The notes beneath the pieces were generated by a model, which ran no database searches, was not told the origin of the DNA, and saw only the letters and a list, made by a program, of their open reading frames with translations. This document shows, piece after piece, positions 8,060 through 17,226 of a DNA stretch of 36,374 bases (position 1 is the first letter of the stretch; the number at the start of each line of letters is the position of its first letter). A program made the position numbers and the translations under genes. The stretch comes from an uncultured Porphyromonadaceae bacterium (GTDB lineage Bacteria; Bacteroidota; Bacteroidia; Bacteroidales; Muribaculaceae): contig CANRWW010000025.1 of NCBI GenBank assembly GCA_947643665.1, positions 1 to 36,374 on the forward strand, given 5' to 3'.

Positions 8060-11000
8060 TTAGATGCCGAATTTTATACCGAAAGTAAACGAGCGTGCCT
8101 GCGGATAGTTACCGTGGTCGACACCCATGGCAGTATTGGTGGATTCCGTACCTTCCATACGTCCTACTTCCGGGTCGAATCCGTCATACTTTGTCCAGGT
8201 GCAAAGGTTGTAGGCTGTGGCCGAAAGGGTCAGGCTTGACAGGCCTATACGCTTGATAAGCTCAGGTTTGAACGAGTAGCTCAGACGCAACTCTTTCAAA
8301 CGGCAATAGCTGCCATCTTTTACGAAGAAGTTTGATGCACGGAAATTGCGGTTGGTATCGCTGGTACGTGCCGCCGGAATTTCAGCATTCGGATTAGGCG
8401 TGAACCAAGGACGCTGCTCGTCGTTTACCGCACTCCAGTGCTTGCTGTGGAAATCGGCTGCCACATTGCCGGCTGCTGCATTGTAAAGATAGTAATCCAT
8501 TACATTAAACAGTTTGTTGCCGGTCTGTCCCTGGAAGAAAGCGCTAAGCTCAAATCCGTTCCACATAAGATTGACAGGCACACCAAATACAAAATTCGGC
8601 AGGGGTGAGCCAAGATATGTGCGGTCCTCGGCAGTGATCTGGCCGTCGCCATTGAGATCCTTGAAACGGAAGTCGCCGGGCTTTGTAGTCTGGTCCGCGT
8701 CGTTCTTTCCGGGATCATACTGCGCGGAAGCCTTGATCTCATCCATATTCTGGAAAATACCGTCGGTCACATAACCGTAGAAAGAGCCGATAGGACGACC
8801 TACAGCGGTCTTGGTCACATAGTCCACAATAGATCCTTCATTTATGTAGGCGCCATAGATAGGTTCATTGCCTGAACCGAGAGAAGTGACCTCATTCTTT
8901 ATCCACGACAGATTCAGACCTACGTCGAACGAGAACTTGCCGAAACTGCGACGGTATGTGACGCTTCCCTCCACACCATAGTTCTTGACTGCACCGGCAT
9001 TGGTCATCGGATTGGAGTTGAGACCTGCCGATCCAACTGTAGGCACAGCGATAAGCATGTCGGTGGTGCGCTTGTCGAAATACTCGATACCGAACAAGAT
9101 CGTATTGTTCATGAAAGCCATGTCAAGACCCACGTTATATGTCTCGGTCTTCTCCCATTTGATATTGTCGTTGCCGAGAGTGAGCGCTGATGCACCAGGC
9201 TGGAGCACATGGTTGCCGTTGCCGTAAGGATAGTTCAGCTGGGTGGTCAGATAGGTGTATCGTGCAAGTTCGTCAATACGGTTGTTACCGAGTTTACCCC
9301 ATCCCAGACGCAGTTTGCCGAGTGTAAGCCATGTCTGGTCACGCAAGAAAGATTCCGAGCTGAATTTCCAGCCGAGAGACACCGATGGGAAATATCCCCA
9401 ACGGTTATCCTTGTTGAATTTTGAGGAACCGTCAATACGGATGTTTGCCTGAAGCAGGTAACGGTCAAGGACATTGTAGTTCACGCGACCGATAAAACCT
9501 ACAGCAGTCCATGTGCGGTCAAGGCCGTAAGTCTTGTCACCGGTAAAGCCACTGGAAAGATACCACTGGTCATCGTCATTGGTTGGTGTGCCTCTTTTGG
9601 TCGATTCCTGGAAAGAGCTTTTGTAACCTTCGGCAGTCTGGCCTACGAGAGCCGTGATATTATTGATTTTATCCTTGTCGCTCCAATTGAAAGTCAACAG
9701 GTTGTTGATCTCCCACTTATTGGTATTGAACTTGTATTGGTAAATGGTTGAAAGATCCGACATTGAGAAATCCTCCACAAGTTTGCCGACTTCTGAAAAC
9801 TCCTTGGTTGTCTCGGGCTGCAGGTAATAAGAAGCCTTGAACTGGTAATTGAAGAATTTCAGGAAGTTTGCAGACAAAGTGATATTTGCGTCAAAACGGT
9901 CACTCTTGATATCACGATGATACCGGTCTATACGTGCTATAGGGTGATTGGAATCCCAATATCCCTTGTCGTTGTACACGCGGGTCAGGGGGTTGATATT
10001 AAGAGCGTCTTTGAGCACAGAGCCTGAGCCACCTGGCACCAGATCGCGGTCTTCGTTGGCATAGCTCATGTTCACAATAAGGTCAAGCCATGAAGAGAGT
10101 TTCTGGGTAAGGTTCATACGTGCGTTGAAACGCTTATAGTCGGAACCTTTGATGATACCTTTCTCATCAAAATAGCTCGCGCTGACCATAAATTTGGTAT
10201 TGTCGTTACCGCCGCTTACAGAAGCTGCATACTGCTGCTTGACACCGGTCTGGGAAATGGCATCATACCAGTTTTCCTTGCCGCGCTGATGGTAAAGATT
10301 CATTGCATCCACTTTGGCAGGGTCTAATTCAAGGGTGCCGTCAGGCTGCTTTGTCATGTTCAGCTGGCCATCGGCCGAATAACGGGTAGATCCGCTGATA
10401 TAGTCCATCAGGAGTGCATAGTCCTCCATCCCCATCATGTCAATTTTCTTCCATGGGTTGGAGAAACCGGCATAACCGTCGAAAGTCACTGTAACTTTCC
10501 CTTTCTCGCCACCCTTTGTGGTGATGCTGACAACGCCGTTTGCCGCACGGGCACCATAAACGGCAGATGAAGCTGCATCTTTGAAAATTTCGATATTGGC
10601 GATATCGTTAGGATTGATATGGTCTATATTGTCAACGATGAAACCGTCCACCACATATAGGGGATCGGCATCGTTCACAGTACCTGTACCACGGATCTTT
10701 ATGGTTGTGGCTCCACCGGGAGCACCGCTGTTCTGGATAATATTGACGCCGGAGGCTTTGCCCTGAAGAGCCTGGAGGGCTGAACTTACAGGCACGTCAT
10801 TCACATCTTTTCCGCTTACGGAAGAGATAGACCCGGTGATATCGCTCTTGCGCTGCACACCGTAGCCGATAACCACTACTTCGTCAAGCACCGCGGTGGT
10901 CTGTTTCATATCCACGTCAATGGTCTTGCGGCCGTCCACTTTTATCTCCACTGGTTCAAAACCAACGCTTGAAAAAACAAGAGTGGCGTTGGAGGGGACG

Positions 11001-11203
11001 GAAATTGTATATCTGCCATCAATGTCGGTAGCGACACCGTTGGCCTTGGAGCCCTTCTGCATTACGGTAGCTCCGATCATAGGCTCGTTTTCAGCCGTAT
11101 CAATTACGGTACCGGACACAGTTATATTCTGTGCCGCGAGTGTCAGGTTGACGGTTGCCAATATGAATAATATCAGCAGCCTTTGAAATTTTGTCTTTAA
11201 CAT
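8060..11203 (-). CDS. SusC/RagA family TonB-dependent outer-membrane transporter
   Basis: The product is 1047 aa from the ATG at 11203, preferred because MLKTKFQRLLILFILATVNLTL makes a compact signal peptide; an ATG at 11221 would add six residues. After the signal come a carboxypeptidase-regulatory-like domain (about 25-105, ITVSGTVIDTAENEPMIGAT), the TonB-box region (LDEVVVIGYGVQRK), a plug domain with GTGTVNDADPLYVVDG and NDIANIEIFKDAASSAVYGA, and a 22-strand barrel ending in FTFGIKFGI with the usual terminal aromatic pattern. It imports oligosaccharides into the periplasm using TonB energy, paired with the SusD-like gene. It is the first gene of the block. I found no convincing TAnnTTTG box in the short upstream gap. 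Confidence 0.96.
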   Translation of the reverse strand: MLKTKFQRLLILFILATVNLTLAAQNITVSGTVIDTAENEPMIGATVMQKGSKANGVATDIDGRYTISVPSNATLVFSSVGFEPVEIKVDGRKTIDVDMKQTTAVLDEVVVIGYGVQRKSDITGSISSVSGKDVNDVPVSSALQALQGKASGVNIIQNSGAPGGATTIKIRGTGTVNDADPLYVVDGFIVDNIDHINPNDIANIEIFKDAASSAVYGARAANGVVSITTKGGEKGKVTVTFDGYAGFSNPWKKIDMMGMEDYALLMDYISGSTRYSADGQLNMTKQPDGTLELDPAKVDAMNLYHQRGKENWYDAISQTGVKQQYAASVSGGNDNTKFMVSASYFDEKGIIKGSDYKRFNARMNLTQKLSSWLDLIVNMSYANEDRDLVPGGSGSVLKDALNINPLTRVYNDKGYWDSNHPIARIDRYHRDIKSDRFDANITLSANFLKFFNYQFKASYYLQPETTKEFSEVGKLVEDFSMSDLSTIYQYKFNTNKWEINNLLTFNWSDKDKINNITALVGQTAEGYKSSFQESTKRGTPTNDDDQWYLSSGFTGDKTYGLDRTWTAVGFIGRVNYNVLDRYLLQANIRIDGSSKFNKDNRWGYFPSVSLGWKFSSESFLRDQTWLTLGKLRLGWGKLGNNRIDELARYTYLTTQLNYPYGNGNHVLQPGASALTLGNDNIKWEKTETYNVGLDMAFMNNTILFGIEYFDKRTTDMLIAVPTVGSAGLNSNPMTNAGAVKNYGVEGSVTYRRSFGKFSFDVGLNLSWIKNEVTSLGSGNEPIYGAYINEGSIVDYVTKTAVGRPIGSFYGYVTDGIFQNMDEIKASAQYDPGKNDADQTTKPGDFRFKDLNGDGQITAEDRTYLGSPLPNFVFGVPVNLMWNGFELSAFFQGQTGNKLFNVMDYYLYNAAAGNVAADFHSKHWSAVNDEQRPWFTPNPNAEIPAARTSDTNRNFRASNFFVKDGSYCRLKELRLSYSFKPELIKRIGLSSLTLSATAYNLCTWTKYDGFDPEVGRMEGTESTNTAMGVDHGNYPQARSFTFGIKFGI

Positions 11204-11318
11204 ACTTGCACTGCTAAGCAATGGTAAAACATTGCGTTGAATGTGAAAATAGGAGGAGGTTGCGATTTAAGGATGTGTATGGAGTGATAATGGGGATCGG
11301 TTCGATATTCAAAGAAGG

Positions 11319-11369
11319 AAAAGCGGGTGTGCCATCGTATCTGTGTGTCCGACGGGCACACCCGCTTTT
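11319..11369 (-). terminator. 15-bp perfect hairpin terminator of the ELWxxDGT-repeat gene
   Basis: The arms 11319-11333 (aaaagcgggtgtgcc) and 11355-11369 are perfectly complementary, with a 21-nt loop. The stem has A/T ends, and on the minus strand it runs into CTTTTCCTTCTTT. It sits 22 bp after the stop codon at 11392, so it should end that transcript and insulate the susC operon. Confidence 0.75.
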
Positions 11370-11391
11370 GACGTTTTAAGTCAGGTATCTG

Positions 11392-13194
11392 TTATTTTAT
11401 AATAACTTTGGTAGCCTTGTCACCCTGGCGGCGGATATACATGCCGGGAGTATTGGCGTTCACGCGCATACCTTGTACGTTGAAGTATTCAACAGGAGCA
11501 TCGGCATCCATGTCTGTCACGATATTGTCTACACCACCAGTACCGTCTTCGATCTCCTTGCGTGTGCGGTATTCGATCTCCATGCGGTCAGGGTTCTGCT
11601 TCAGGTCGGCATCAGGACTTGTGTATTCGTAGCAATAGATGTTCTTTGTAGAATTTGCAAAGAATATCAGCTTGCCATCAAGGTTACGGAGTGTCCATAC
11701 GCCGTCATCGGTAGGATGCAAGTTGGAAATAGTCACAGGCACACCACCGTCTACTTTGTCAAGACGTGTAAGCGTCCAGTTATGGCCGTCTTTATTGCCG
11801 GAGTTGCTCCAGTAAAGCGAACCGTTTACTACGGTAAGCTCGCGGGTCCATGTGCTATTCTTGCCGGGGTTGAAGTCATACTGCACCCATGTCTTCTGGC
11901 CGTCGCATACATTAAGTTCGCCGCCATACTGTACGGGGTCGGTAACACCGTCGCGAGAGCCACGGTTGCAGCAGAATACATAATAGTTGTCAAATTCAAC
12001 GCCGTCGTCAGGGTATGAGCTTGCGTCCTGTGTAGGAGCGTATGTATCGCAGTCAAATACTGTATAGTTGCCCTTCTCGCAGTTGGTCATGCCAAGCTCG
12101 TTGCCTGTCTCGGGAGTATAGGAACGGAAGAAAATATATCCCAGTGCGGGGAAGCCTACCTTTGTCACACCGCCGCCGTTGCCCATAGGCACGCCGTTGC
12201 CATCAACTACATTGGGGTTGGAAGTGGGATTGGTATCGAAAATCTCATATGTACCCTCCTCTGTGCCGTCGGTTGCCCAAGGCTCGTTGCCGGAGTTCCA
12301 AGACCATGCCTTGAAGAAAAGTTTCTCGTTGTAGAAGTTGCAGAGGTGGGCGATTGCGGCACCGTTGGTGGAACCTTCGTAAGCAGAATTTTTATTTACC
12401 TCAAGGTTGATGTCTTTGACCATGTGTGTGCCTTCTGCGGTACCGTCGGTCACCCAGAGTTCGTCACCATAAGTCACACCTTCTTTATCTGCCACGTCAC
12501 CGATAAAGAATACCTGGCGTTTAACACGTACGATCGGACCGAAACGGTTGTCAAGAGGCTCGCGGCCGGGGAACATGGTCTCCACCTCTTTTACAAGTGA
12601 AGTGCCTTCTTCCGTACCATCGGAAACCCACAGCCAGCGCTGGCCGTCTTTGCCGTAAGTTTCGGAATCCATATCTTTTGCAAAGAATACGAACTGGTTC
12701 TCGTTGAGCTGGCAGAAACCGAGAGGATCGGAATCGCTGATCATATGTATGTCAGCCACCATGTATGTGCCCTCTTCAGTTCCGTCTGAAATCCATAGTT
12801 CCTGGCCGTTCTCGCCGTCATCGGCAGAGAACACGCACTTGTCATTGAAACGGGTGGGGTACTGGATGTTGGAGGTCGCCATACCGGGATTGATATCCTT
12901 TACCATATGGGTGCCTTCCGGGGTGCCGTCGGTCACCCAGAGTTCTTCGCCGTGAACGCCGTCGTCTGCACAGAAAAATGCCTTATAGCCCTTTTCGGGA
13001 GAACCTGCGATAGCAATATTCTTCTGGCCGTACTCCCTCTCTTCATGAGAGACGTTTGCAGTTACACCGTCGGGAAGAAGCGATGTCATTTTACCTCCTG
13101 CTCCTTCAGGGAGTGTGACGTCGGCTGCTGAAACATTCATTCCTGCGGCACATGCAAGAGCTGCGGCTGATAGGAGTAAAGATTTCTTTTTCAT
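11392..13194 (-). CDS. Secreted ELWxxDGTxxGT-repeat protein with the same C-terminal tag as the PUL hydrolases
   Basis: The 600-aa product has a signal peptide (about 1-23, cut after NVSA). It then carries repeats of the pattern ELWVTDGTxEGTxMVKDI at about 84-101, 132-149, 188-204, 245-262 and 304-320, with a degenerate one near 366-381. The 50-60 residue spacing suits beta-propeller blades. Each blade also carries an FFxADDG-like strand. The last 30 residues (YFNVQGMRV, GMYIRRQG) match the tag on the neighbouring hydrolases. The function is unknown to me; ELWxxDGT repeats occur in large secreted proteins of Bacteroidetes and myxobacteria without a clear activity. Its place beside susC suggests a surface glycan-binding or accessory role. 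It has its own terminator, so it is probably not in the susC operon despite lying upstream of it. Confidence 0.82.
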   Translation of the reverse strand: MKKKSLLLSAAALACAAGMNVSAADVTLPEGAGGKMTSLLPDGVTANVSHEEREYGQKNIAIAGSPEKGYKAFFCADDGVHGEELWVTDGTPEGTHMVKDINPGMATSNIQYPTRFNDKCVFSADDGENGQELWISDGTEEGTYMVADIHMISDSDPLGFCQLNENQFVFFAKDMDSETYGKDGQRWLWVSDGTEEGTSLVKEVETMFPGREPLDNRFGPIVRVKRQVFFIGDVADKEGVTYGDELWVTDGTAEGTHMVKDINLEVNKNSAYEGSTNGAAIAHLCNFYNEKLFFKAWSWNSGNEPWATDGTEEGTYEIFDTNPTSNPNVVDGNGVPMGNGGGVTKVGFPALGYIFFRSYTPETGNELGMTNCEKGNYTVFDCDTYAPTQDASSYPDDGVEFDNYYVFCCNRGSRDGVTDPVQYGGELNVCDGQKTWVQYDFNPGKNSTWTRELTVVNGSLYWSNSGNKDGHNWTLTRLDKVDGGVPVTISNLHPTDDGVWTLRNLDGKLIFFANSTKNIYCYEYTSPDADLKQNPDRMEIEYRTRKEIEDGTGGVDNIVTDMDADAPVEYFNVQGMRVNANTPGMYIRRQGDKATKVIIK

Positions 13195-13355
13195 GTTAAA
13201 AAGTTAAAGATGAATTAAATAGATAGGTTAACTATTGTATGGGTTATAATCACCGACCGGTTGATGCCGATCGGAATAGTTTGTATTATCAGATTTATGG
13301 GGAAACAATATCAATTGACCGGTTTAAATACGTGGTATTATATCTTCGATAATTC

Positions 13356-13388
13356 GCTTTGTGTGCAAACAGGGTTTGCACACAAAGC
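13356..13388. repeat. 15-bp perfect inverted repeat with 3-nt loop
   Basis: The arms 13356-13370 (gctttgtgtgcaaac) and 13374-13388 are exact complements around AGG. There is no T-run on either side. It lies 162 bp upstream of the ELWxxDGT-repeat gene and far upstream of the GH43 gene, so it could be an operator, a leader hairpin or a DNA cruciform. Confidence 0.7.
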
Positions 13389-13899
13389 CCCATGGGGCTG
13401 ATTCTTTAGGAAATCAAATTTTCGGAATCCTGCACTCTTGCCGGAACCGGCGAAAACTCCAAAAAGTTTCCAAAAACGGCTCGCTCCGCGTCCGGATATA
13501 TCCGGGCGCGGAACGGCACTATGATATTATTGAAAACCCATCGGAAATTTGACAGGACCATTTTCTACTTTCAGCAACAGGCATCACCAACTCCTTGGCA
13601 ACGGACCGGAAGAAGGCAATGAGGAAAAGCGCGAATGGTATCAGACGGTAATCCATGACTTTGTTAAAAATAGGTTGCATTTAAGGTGCGGCACTCTGCC
13701 AAATGGGGATTCCAAAATGGCTGGCCTGTCAGTTTTTCGTTGGCAAATATACAACACTCTTTCCAGCATTTATGAGTAAGATTGTGTTTTTGATTAGAAA
13801 AAACGTGCAAAACGGCTCTAAAACGGCGTTTTAACACTTTTATAAACATTCTTACCCGTATTCGGGACATAAGCCCCCGTCGGCTTGCCGGCTGCTGCC

Positions 13900-13907
13900 T
13901 ATTTTTG
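13900..13907 (+). promoter_or_regulatory. Candidate -7 box of the GH43 operon
   Basis: TATTTTTG fits TAnnTTTG. No TTTG stands at the expected -33 position, so support is partial. The predicted start would leave a leader of about 100 nt before the ATG at 14014. Confidence 0.35.
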
Positions 13908-14013
13908 CACCATAAATAAAAAATACCCATAAACGCAAAATTTTAAGTATTGTAAAAATACTCTTTTCACACTTCCACCACCAGCATTAACCATACATTT
14001 TTTATAAAAGACC

Positions 14014-15012
14014 ATGAACCGATTTTTATCACCTATGGCATGTGCAGCAGCCATGCTGGCACTCATCTCCTGCAACAAAACTGCAAAACAGGCTACGGAA
14101 ACCGAAGATGCCACCCAAGGATTGGAAATATTTTTCGCCGATCCTACCATCTATACAGAAAACGGCAAATACTACCTGACAGGTACACGCAATGCCGAAC
14201 CTCTCGGATTCACAATGCTTGAAAGTACCGACCTGGAAAACTGGACACTCGCACGTCCCGACTCCATGATTCTCGCAAAAGGGAAAAACGCATATGGAGA
14301 CAAAGGATTCTGGGCGCCGCAGATATTCAAGGACGGTGACAAATACCTCTATTTATATACCGCCAACGAACAAGTGGCCCTTGCCAAGGGAGACAGTGTC
14401 AACGCACTTTACACCCAGCAGGCGATGGAACCCATTGATGCATCGGAAAAGAACATAGACCCGTTCCTCTTCCGCGACAACGACGGCAAATACTATCTTT
14501 ACCACGTACGCTTCGACAACGGCAACTTCCTGTGGGTAGGGGAATTCAATCCTGAAACCGGCAAGATCGTGGAAGGCACACTCAAACCGTGCTTCCGCAA
14601 CGACCAGGCATGGGAGGCTACAGACGCATATCCCAGCGCACCGATCATGGAAGGGCCGACCGTATTGAAAATCGATGACCTTTACTACCTCTTCTATTCT
14701 GCCAACCACTTCATGAGCGATGACTACGCGGTAGGTTATGCCACTGCTTCATCACCGGAAGGCCCATGGACAAAGAACCCCGCCAACCCAATCATCCACC
14801 GCAACATAGTAGGCGAAAAAGGCTCTGGACACGGCGACGTATTCACCGACAACAACGGAAACATGCGCTATGTATACCACGTGCATCACAACGACTCGGT
14901 TGTAAGCCCGCGCCGCACCCGCATCATCTCGCTTAATGTGGACAAGAGCAAAGGACAGCCATATGCCATAACCGCCGATACAACAACCATCATAAAACCT
15001 CTTCGTAAATAA
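14014..15012 (+). CDS. GH43 family glycoside hydrolase lipoprotein
   Basis: The 332-aa product is a lipoprotein (signal ending LALISC, Cys20) followed directly by a five-bladed GH43 propeller. The catalytic triad is visible: D43 in FADPTIY (base), D149 in NIDPFLF (pKa modulator) and E213 in IMEGPTVLK (acid). Further GH43 marks are GFWAPQIF at 98-105 and SGHGDVF near 272. GH43 enzymes mostly cleave alpha-L-arabinofuranosyl or beta-D-xylosyl linkages. The single-domain size and lipid anchor suggest a cell-surface or periplasmic exo-acting enzyme, but I cannot assign the subfamily. It is first in a plus-strand operon with the next gene 36 bp away. Confidence 0.92.
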   Translation: MNRFLSPMACAAAMLALISCNKTAKQATETEDATQGLEIFFADPTIYTENGKYYLTGTRNAEPLGFTMLESTDLENWTLARPDSMILAKGKNAYGDKGFWAPQIFKDGDKYLYLYTANEQVALAKGDSVNALYTQQAMEPIDASEKNIDPFLFRDNDGKYYLYHVRFDNGNFLWVGEFNPETGKIVEGTLKPCFRNDQAWEATDAYPSAPIMEGPTVLKIDDLYYLFYSANHFMSDDYAVGYATASSPEGPWTKNPANPIIHRNIVGEKGSGHGDVFTDNNGNMRYVYHVHHNDSVVSPRRTRIISLNVDKSKGQPYAITADTTTIIKPLRK

Positions 15013-15048
15013 CCGTCACAGGAGAATATGACATAAATCCCGATTACC

Positions 15049-17058
15049 ATGAAATATTATCTTTTAGGAGCAACTGTACTTCTGGCATTGCAGGCACAGG
15101 GAGCGACAGAGCTCGCACTCAAAACCCCTGGGGGCGCCACCACCACATATACACTCAAAAGCATGGCAGACGGGGCGCAAATGCGCCCCGCCAACGGCGC
15201 CAGCCTGCCTCTGAGGATCTCACGAACCGCAACCACCGACCCCGCCGGAGAAATCACCACCGTGACCTTCAGCATAAAGGCCGACGATACCTGCTGGTTC
15301 AATATCAGCGAGACAGAGATGCTGGAAACAGCAGCCGGCCACAACAGTTGCGAATTTTACATGCCCGGTTTCTGGTACCACCACAACCTGAGGTCACCGG
15401 AAAAAGCCCCGTCATTCCACACATCAGACAGCTGGGAAGTACGCGAAGACCGTCTCAGTTCTCCTCTGACAGGCATCTATGAGCCGGTTTCAGGTAAAGC
15501 CATCACCGTGCTACGTCTCAACAACGACGACCATGCAGACTGCATATTGCAAAACCTCTCAGGCGATGTGATCCTGCCACGGCACACCTCAGTAGGTTCA
15601 ACGGGATTCCGGAATATCAACGGCAAACCTGCACTCGTATACAGTTATCCCTATGTGGAAGCACCACGCCGCTACATCCGCAAACTCACGCTCATAGATC
15701 CCGTGCGCACATTCGAACGAATGGACAAGGGAGACACCCGCACTGTAACATGGCAGATACGCCACTCAAATGCCAAAGACTACAGCGACTTTGTGGCCGA
15801 TGTATGGAACTATACCTACGACACACTCTCCCCTGCTACCGTGCAGACCGGCATTGACACACCTAAGGCTAAAGAACATCTTGCGAGCTATTTCACAAAC
15901 AGCTACGTTGACAAATACGACCTCAAATACTACTCTGGAGCCGGCATGCGCACCGATGACTGTGCCAATACCGACGAGTACCAGATCGGATTTGTAGGAC
16001 GCATATTGCTCAATGCCTTCAACGCACACGAATATGGCCTTGAAAACGGACGCGAAGACCTGACCGCCAACGCAGAGGCCATATTCAGCAGCACCCTTGA
16101 ACACGGATTCACAGACAACGGATTCTTCAAAGAAGCCATGCGCCTGCGCGACAACAAAGCCAAAGGACCCCACAGCATCCGCCGCCAAAGCGAAGGTGTG
16201 TTCGCCATGCTCAACTGGCTTGAAGCCGAACGCAAACAGGGGCGCAAGCATCCCGAATGGGACGCACGCCTGCGCACCACCCTTGACAAAATGCTGACCC
16301 TCCAGAAGCCCGACGGTTCATTCCCACGCAAATTCACCGACAATCTTGAAGTCGTGGATCCGACAGGCGGAAGCACCCCATGCGCCACTCTCCCTTTGAC
16401 GATGGCATATAAATATTTCAATGACAAGCGCTATCTGGAAAGCGCCCGCGCCACCGCAAAATATCTTGAAACAGAACTTATAGACAAAGCCGACTACTTC
16501 TCTTCCACCCTTGATGCGAACTGCGAGGACAAAGAGGCGTCATTCTACGCATCCACAGCACTTTACTACCTTACACATTGCACCAAAGGGAAAGAAAAGG
16601 AACATTATATGGATCTATGTAAAAAGTCGGCATACTTCTGCCTGTCTTGGTATTACATGTGGGATGTGCCATTCGCACCGGGCCAGATGCTGGGAGACGT
16701 GGATTTCAAATCGCGCGGATGGGGCAACGTGTCTGTAGAAAACAACCACATAGATGTATATATCTTTGAATTCGCAGCCGTTCTTGACCGCCTTGCCGAA
16801 CACTACTCCGAAGCCCGTTTGTCTGGTTTCTCTGAAGTCATAAAGACCTCCATGCTCCAGCTTATGCCCACTGAAGACAACATGTTCGATATCGGCAAAC
16901 GCGGATACTACCCTGAGGTAGTGCAACACACCACCTGGGACTATGGCCGCAATGGCAAGGGTTTCTACAATGATATCTTCGCACCGGGCTGGACCGTGGC
17001 ATCCCTCTGGCAAATGCTCTCGCCTGACCGTGTTGACCGTTTTTTTGCAAAGAAATAG
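15049..17058 (+). CDS. Secreted protein with probable (alpha/alpha)-barrel domain, unassigned PUL enzyme
   Basis: The 669-aa product has a signal peptide (about 1-18). A beta-rich N-terminal half follows (about 20-250), with YMPGFWYHH and SWEVREDRLSSPLTGIYEP. After it comes a helical half (about 260-665) with repeating helix pairs such as EGVFAMLNWLEAERKQG, LDKMLTLQKPDGSFPRKF and LPLTMAYKYFNDKRYLESA. That layout, a beta-sandwich followed by a six-hairpin toroid, is seen in several glycoside hydrolase and polysaccharide lyase families (for example GH127/GH146-like and GH88/105-like folds). I do not recognise the specific family. Conserved-looking acids lie in ANTDEYQIGFVG and NNHIDVYIFEFAA. 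It sits between GH43 and an aldose epimerase, so a role in glycan breakdown is likely but inferred. It lacks the C-terminal tag of the other PUL enzymes. Confidence 0.8.
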   Translation: MKYYLLGATVLLALQAQGATELALKTPGGATTTYTLKSMADGAQMRPANGASLPLRISRTATTDPAGEITTVTFSIKADDTCWFNISETEMLETAAGHNSCEFYMPGFWYHHNLRSPEKAPSFHTSDSWEVREDRLSSPLTGIYEPVSGKAITVLRLNNDDHADCILQNLSGDVILPRHTSVGSTGFRNINGKPALVYSYPYVEAPRRYIRKLTLIDPVRTFERMDKGDTRTVTWQIRHSNAKDYSDFVADVWNYTYDTLSPATVQTGIDTPKAKEHLASYFTNSYVDKYDLKYYSGAGMRTDDCANTDEYQIGFVGRILLNAFNAHEYGLENGREDLTANAEAIFSSTLEHGFTDNGFFKEAMRLRDNKAKGPHSIRRQSEGVFAMLNWLEAERKQGRKHPEWDARLRTTLDKMLTLQKPDGSFPRKFTDNLEVVDPTGGSTPCATLPLTMAYKYFNDKRYLESARATAKYLETELIDKADYFSSTLDANCEDKEASFYASTALYYLTHCTKGKEKEHYMDLCKKSAYFCLSWYYMWDVPFAPGQMLGDVDFKSRGWGNVSVENNHIDVYIFEFAAVLDRLAEHYSEARLSGFSEVIKTSMLQLMPTEDNMFDIGKRGYYPEVVQHTTWDYGRNGKGFYNDIFAPGWTVASLWQMLSPDRVDRFFAKK

Positions 17059-17225
17059 AAGGGTTCAACAAGAGAAATTGAGAAATTAAGAAATTGAGAA
17101 ACAAGAAATCGCCTGATGGCTCTGATTCCTCTGATATCTCTGATGACTCTGATTCCTATCATCCTCCTCCTTGATTTTCCCAATTCCTTAATTTCTCCAA
17201 ATACTCTTATTTCTGATATTTTTCA
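17059..17225 (+). repeat. Bipartite intergenic repeat, copy A (purine arm plus CTCTGAT array)
   Basis: The element starts at the stop codon of the 669-aa gene. A purine-rich arm at 17071-17109 repeats gaaatt with an 8-bp period (positions 74, 82, 90). It is followed by CTCTGAT at 17120, 17129, 17138 and 17147, an exact 9-bp period. A pyrimidine arm at 17181-17197 pairs with 17080-17096 at 16 of 17 positions. Sister copies lie near 19006, 26741 and 31850. Confidence 0.75.
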
Positions 17226-17226
17226 T

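Larger units (their letters stand above)
13195..14013. other. 819-bp divergent intergenic region with several inverted repeats, no convincing gene
   Basis: The gap separates two divergent transcription units. Short frames here (for example 13549-13779) show no family features. It contains a 15-bp perfect hairpin (13356-13388) followed at once by the palindrome gccccatggggc (13387-13398). A 12-bp inverted repeat with one mismatch lies at 13485-13512, and an odd palindrome taaaacg-g-cgtttta at 13819-13833. A -7 box, TATTTTTG, lies at 13900-13907. It may be a regulatory region holding operators, or a decayed gene. Confidence 0.6.

Noticed and set aside
11222-11318. Promoter for the susC operon
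   Set aside because: No TAnnTTTG or TTTG pair at proper spacing was found on the minus strand, so none is annotated.
13549-13779. 76-aa open frame in the divergent intergenic region
   Set aside because: No family features, no promoter and no conserved start; treated as non-coding or possibly a decayed remnant.
17111-17164. CTCTGAT array as a CRISPR
   Set aside because: Units are 9 bp with no spacers, and no cas genes are present.
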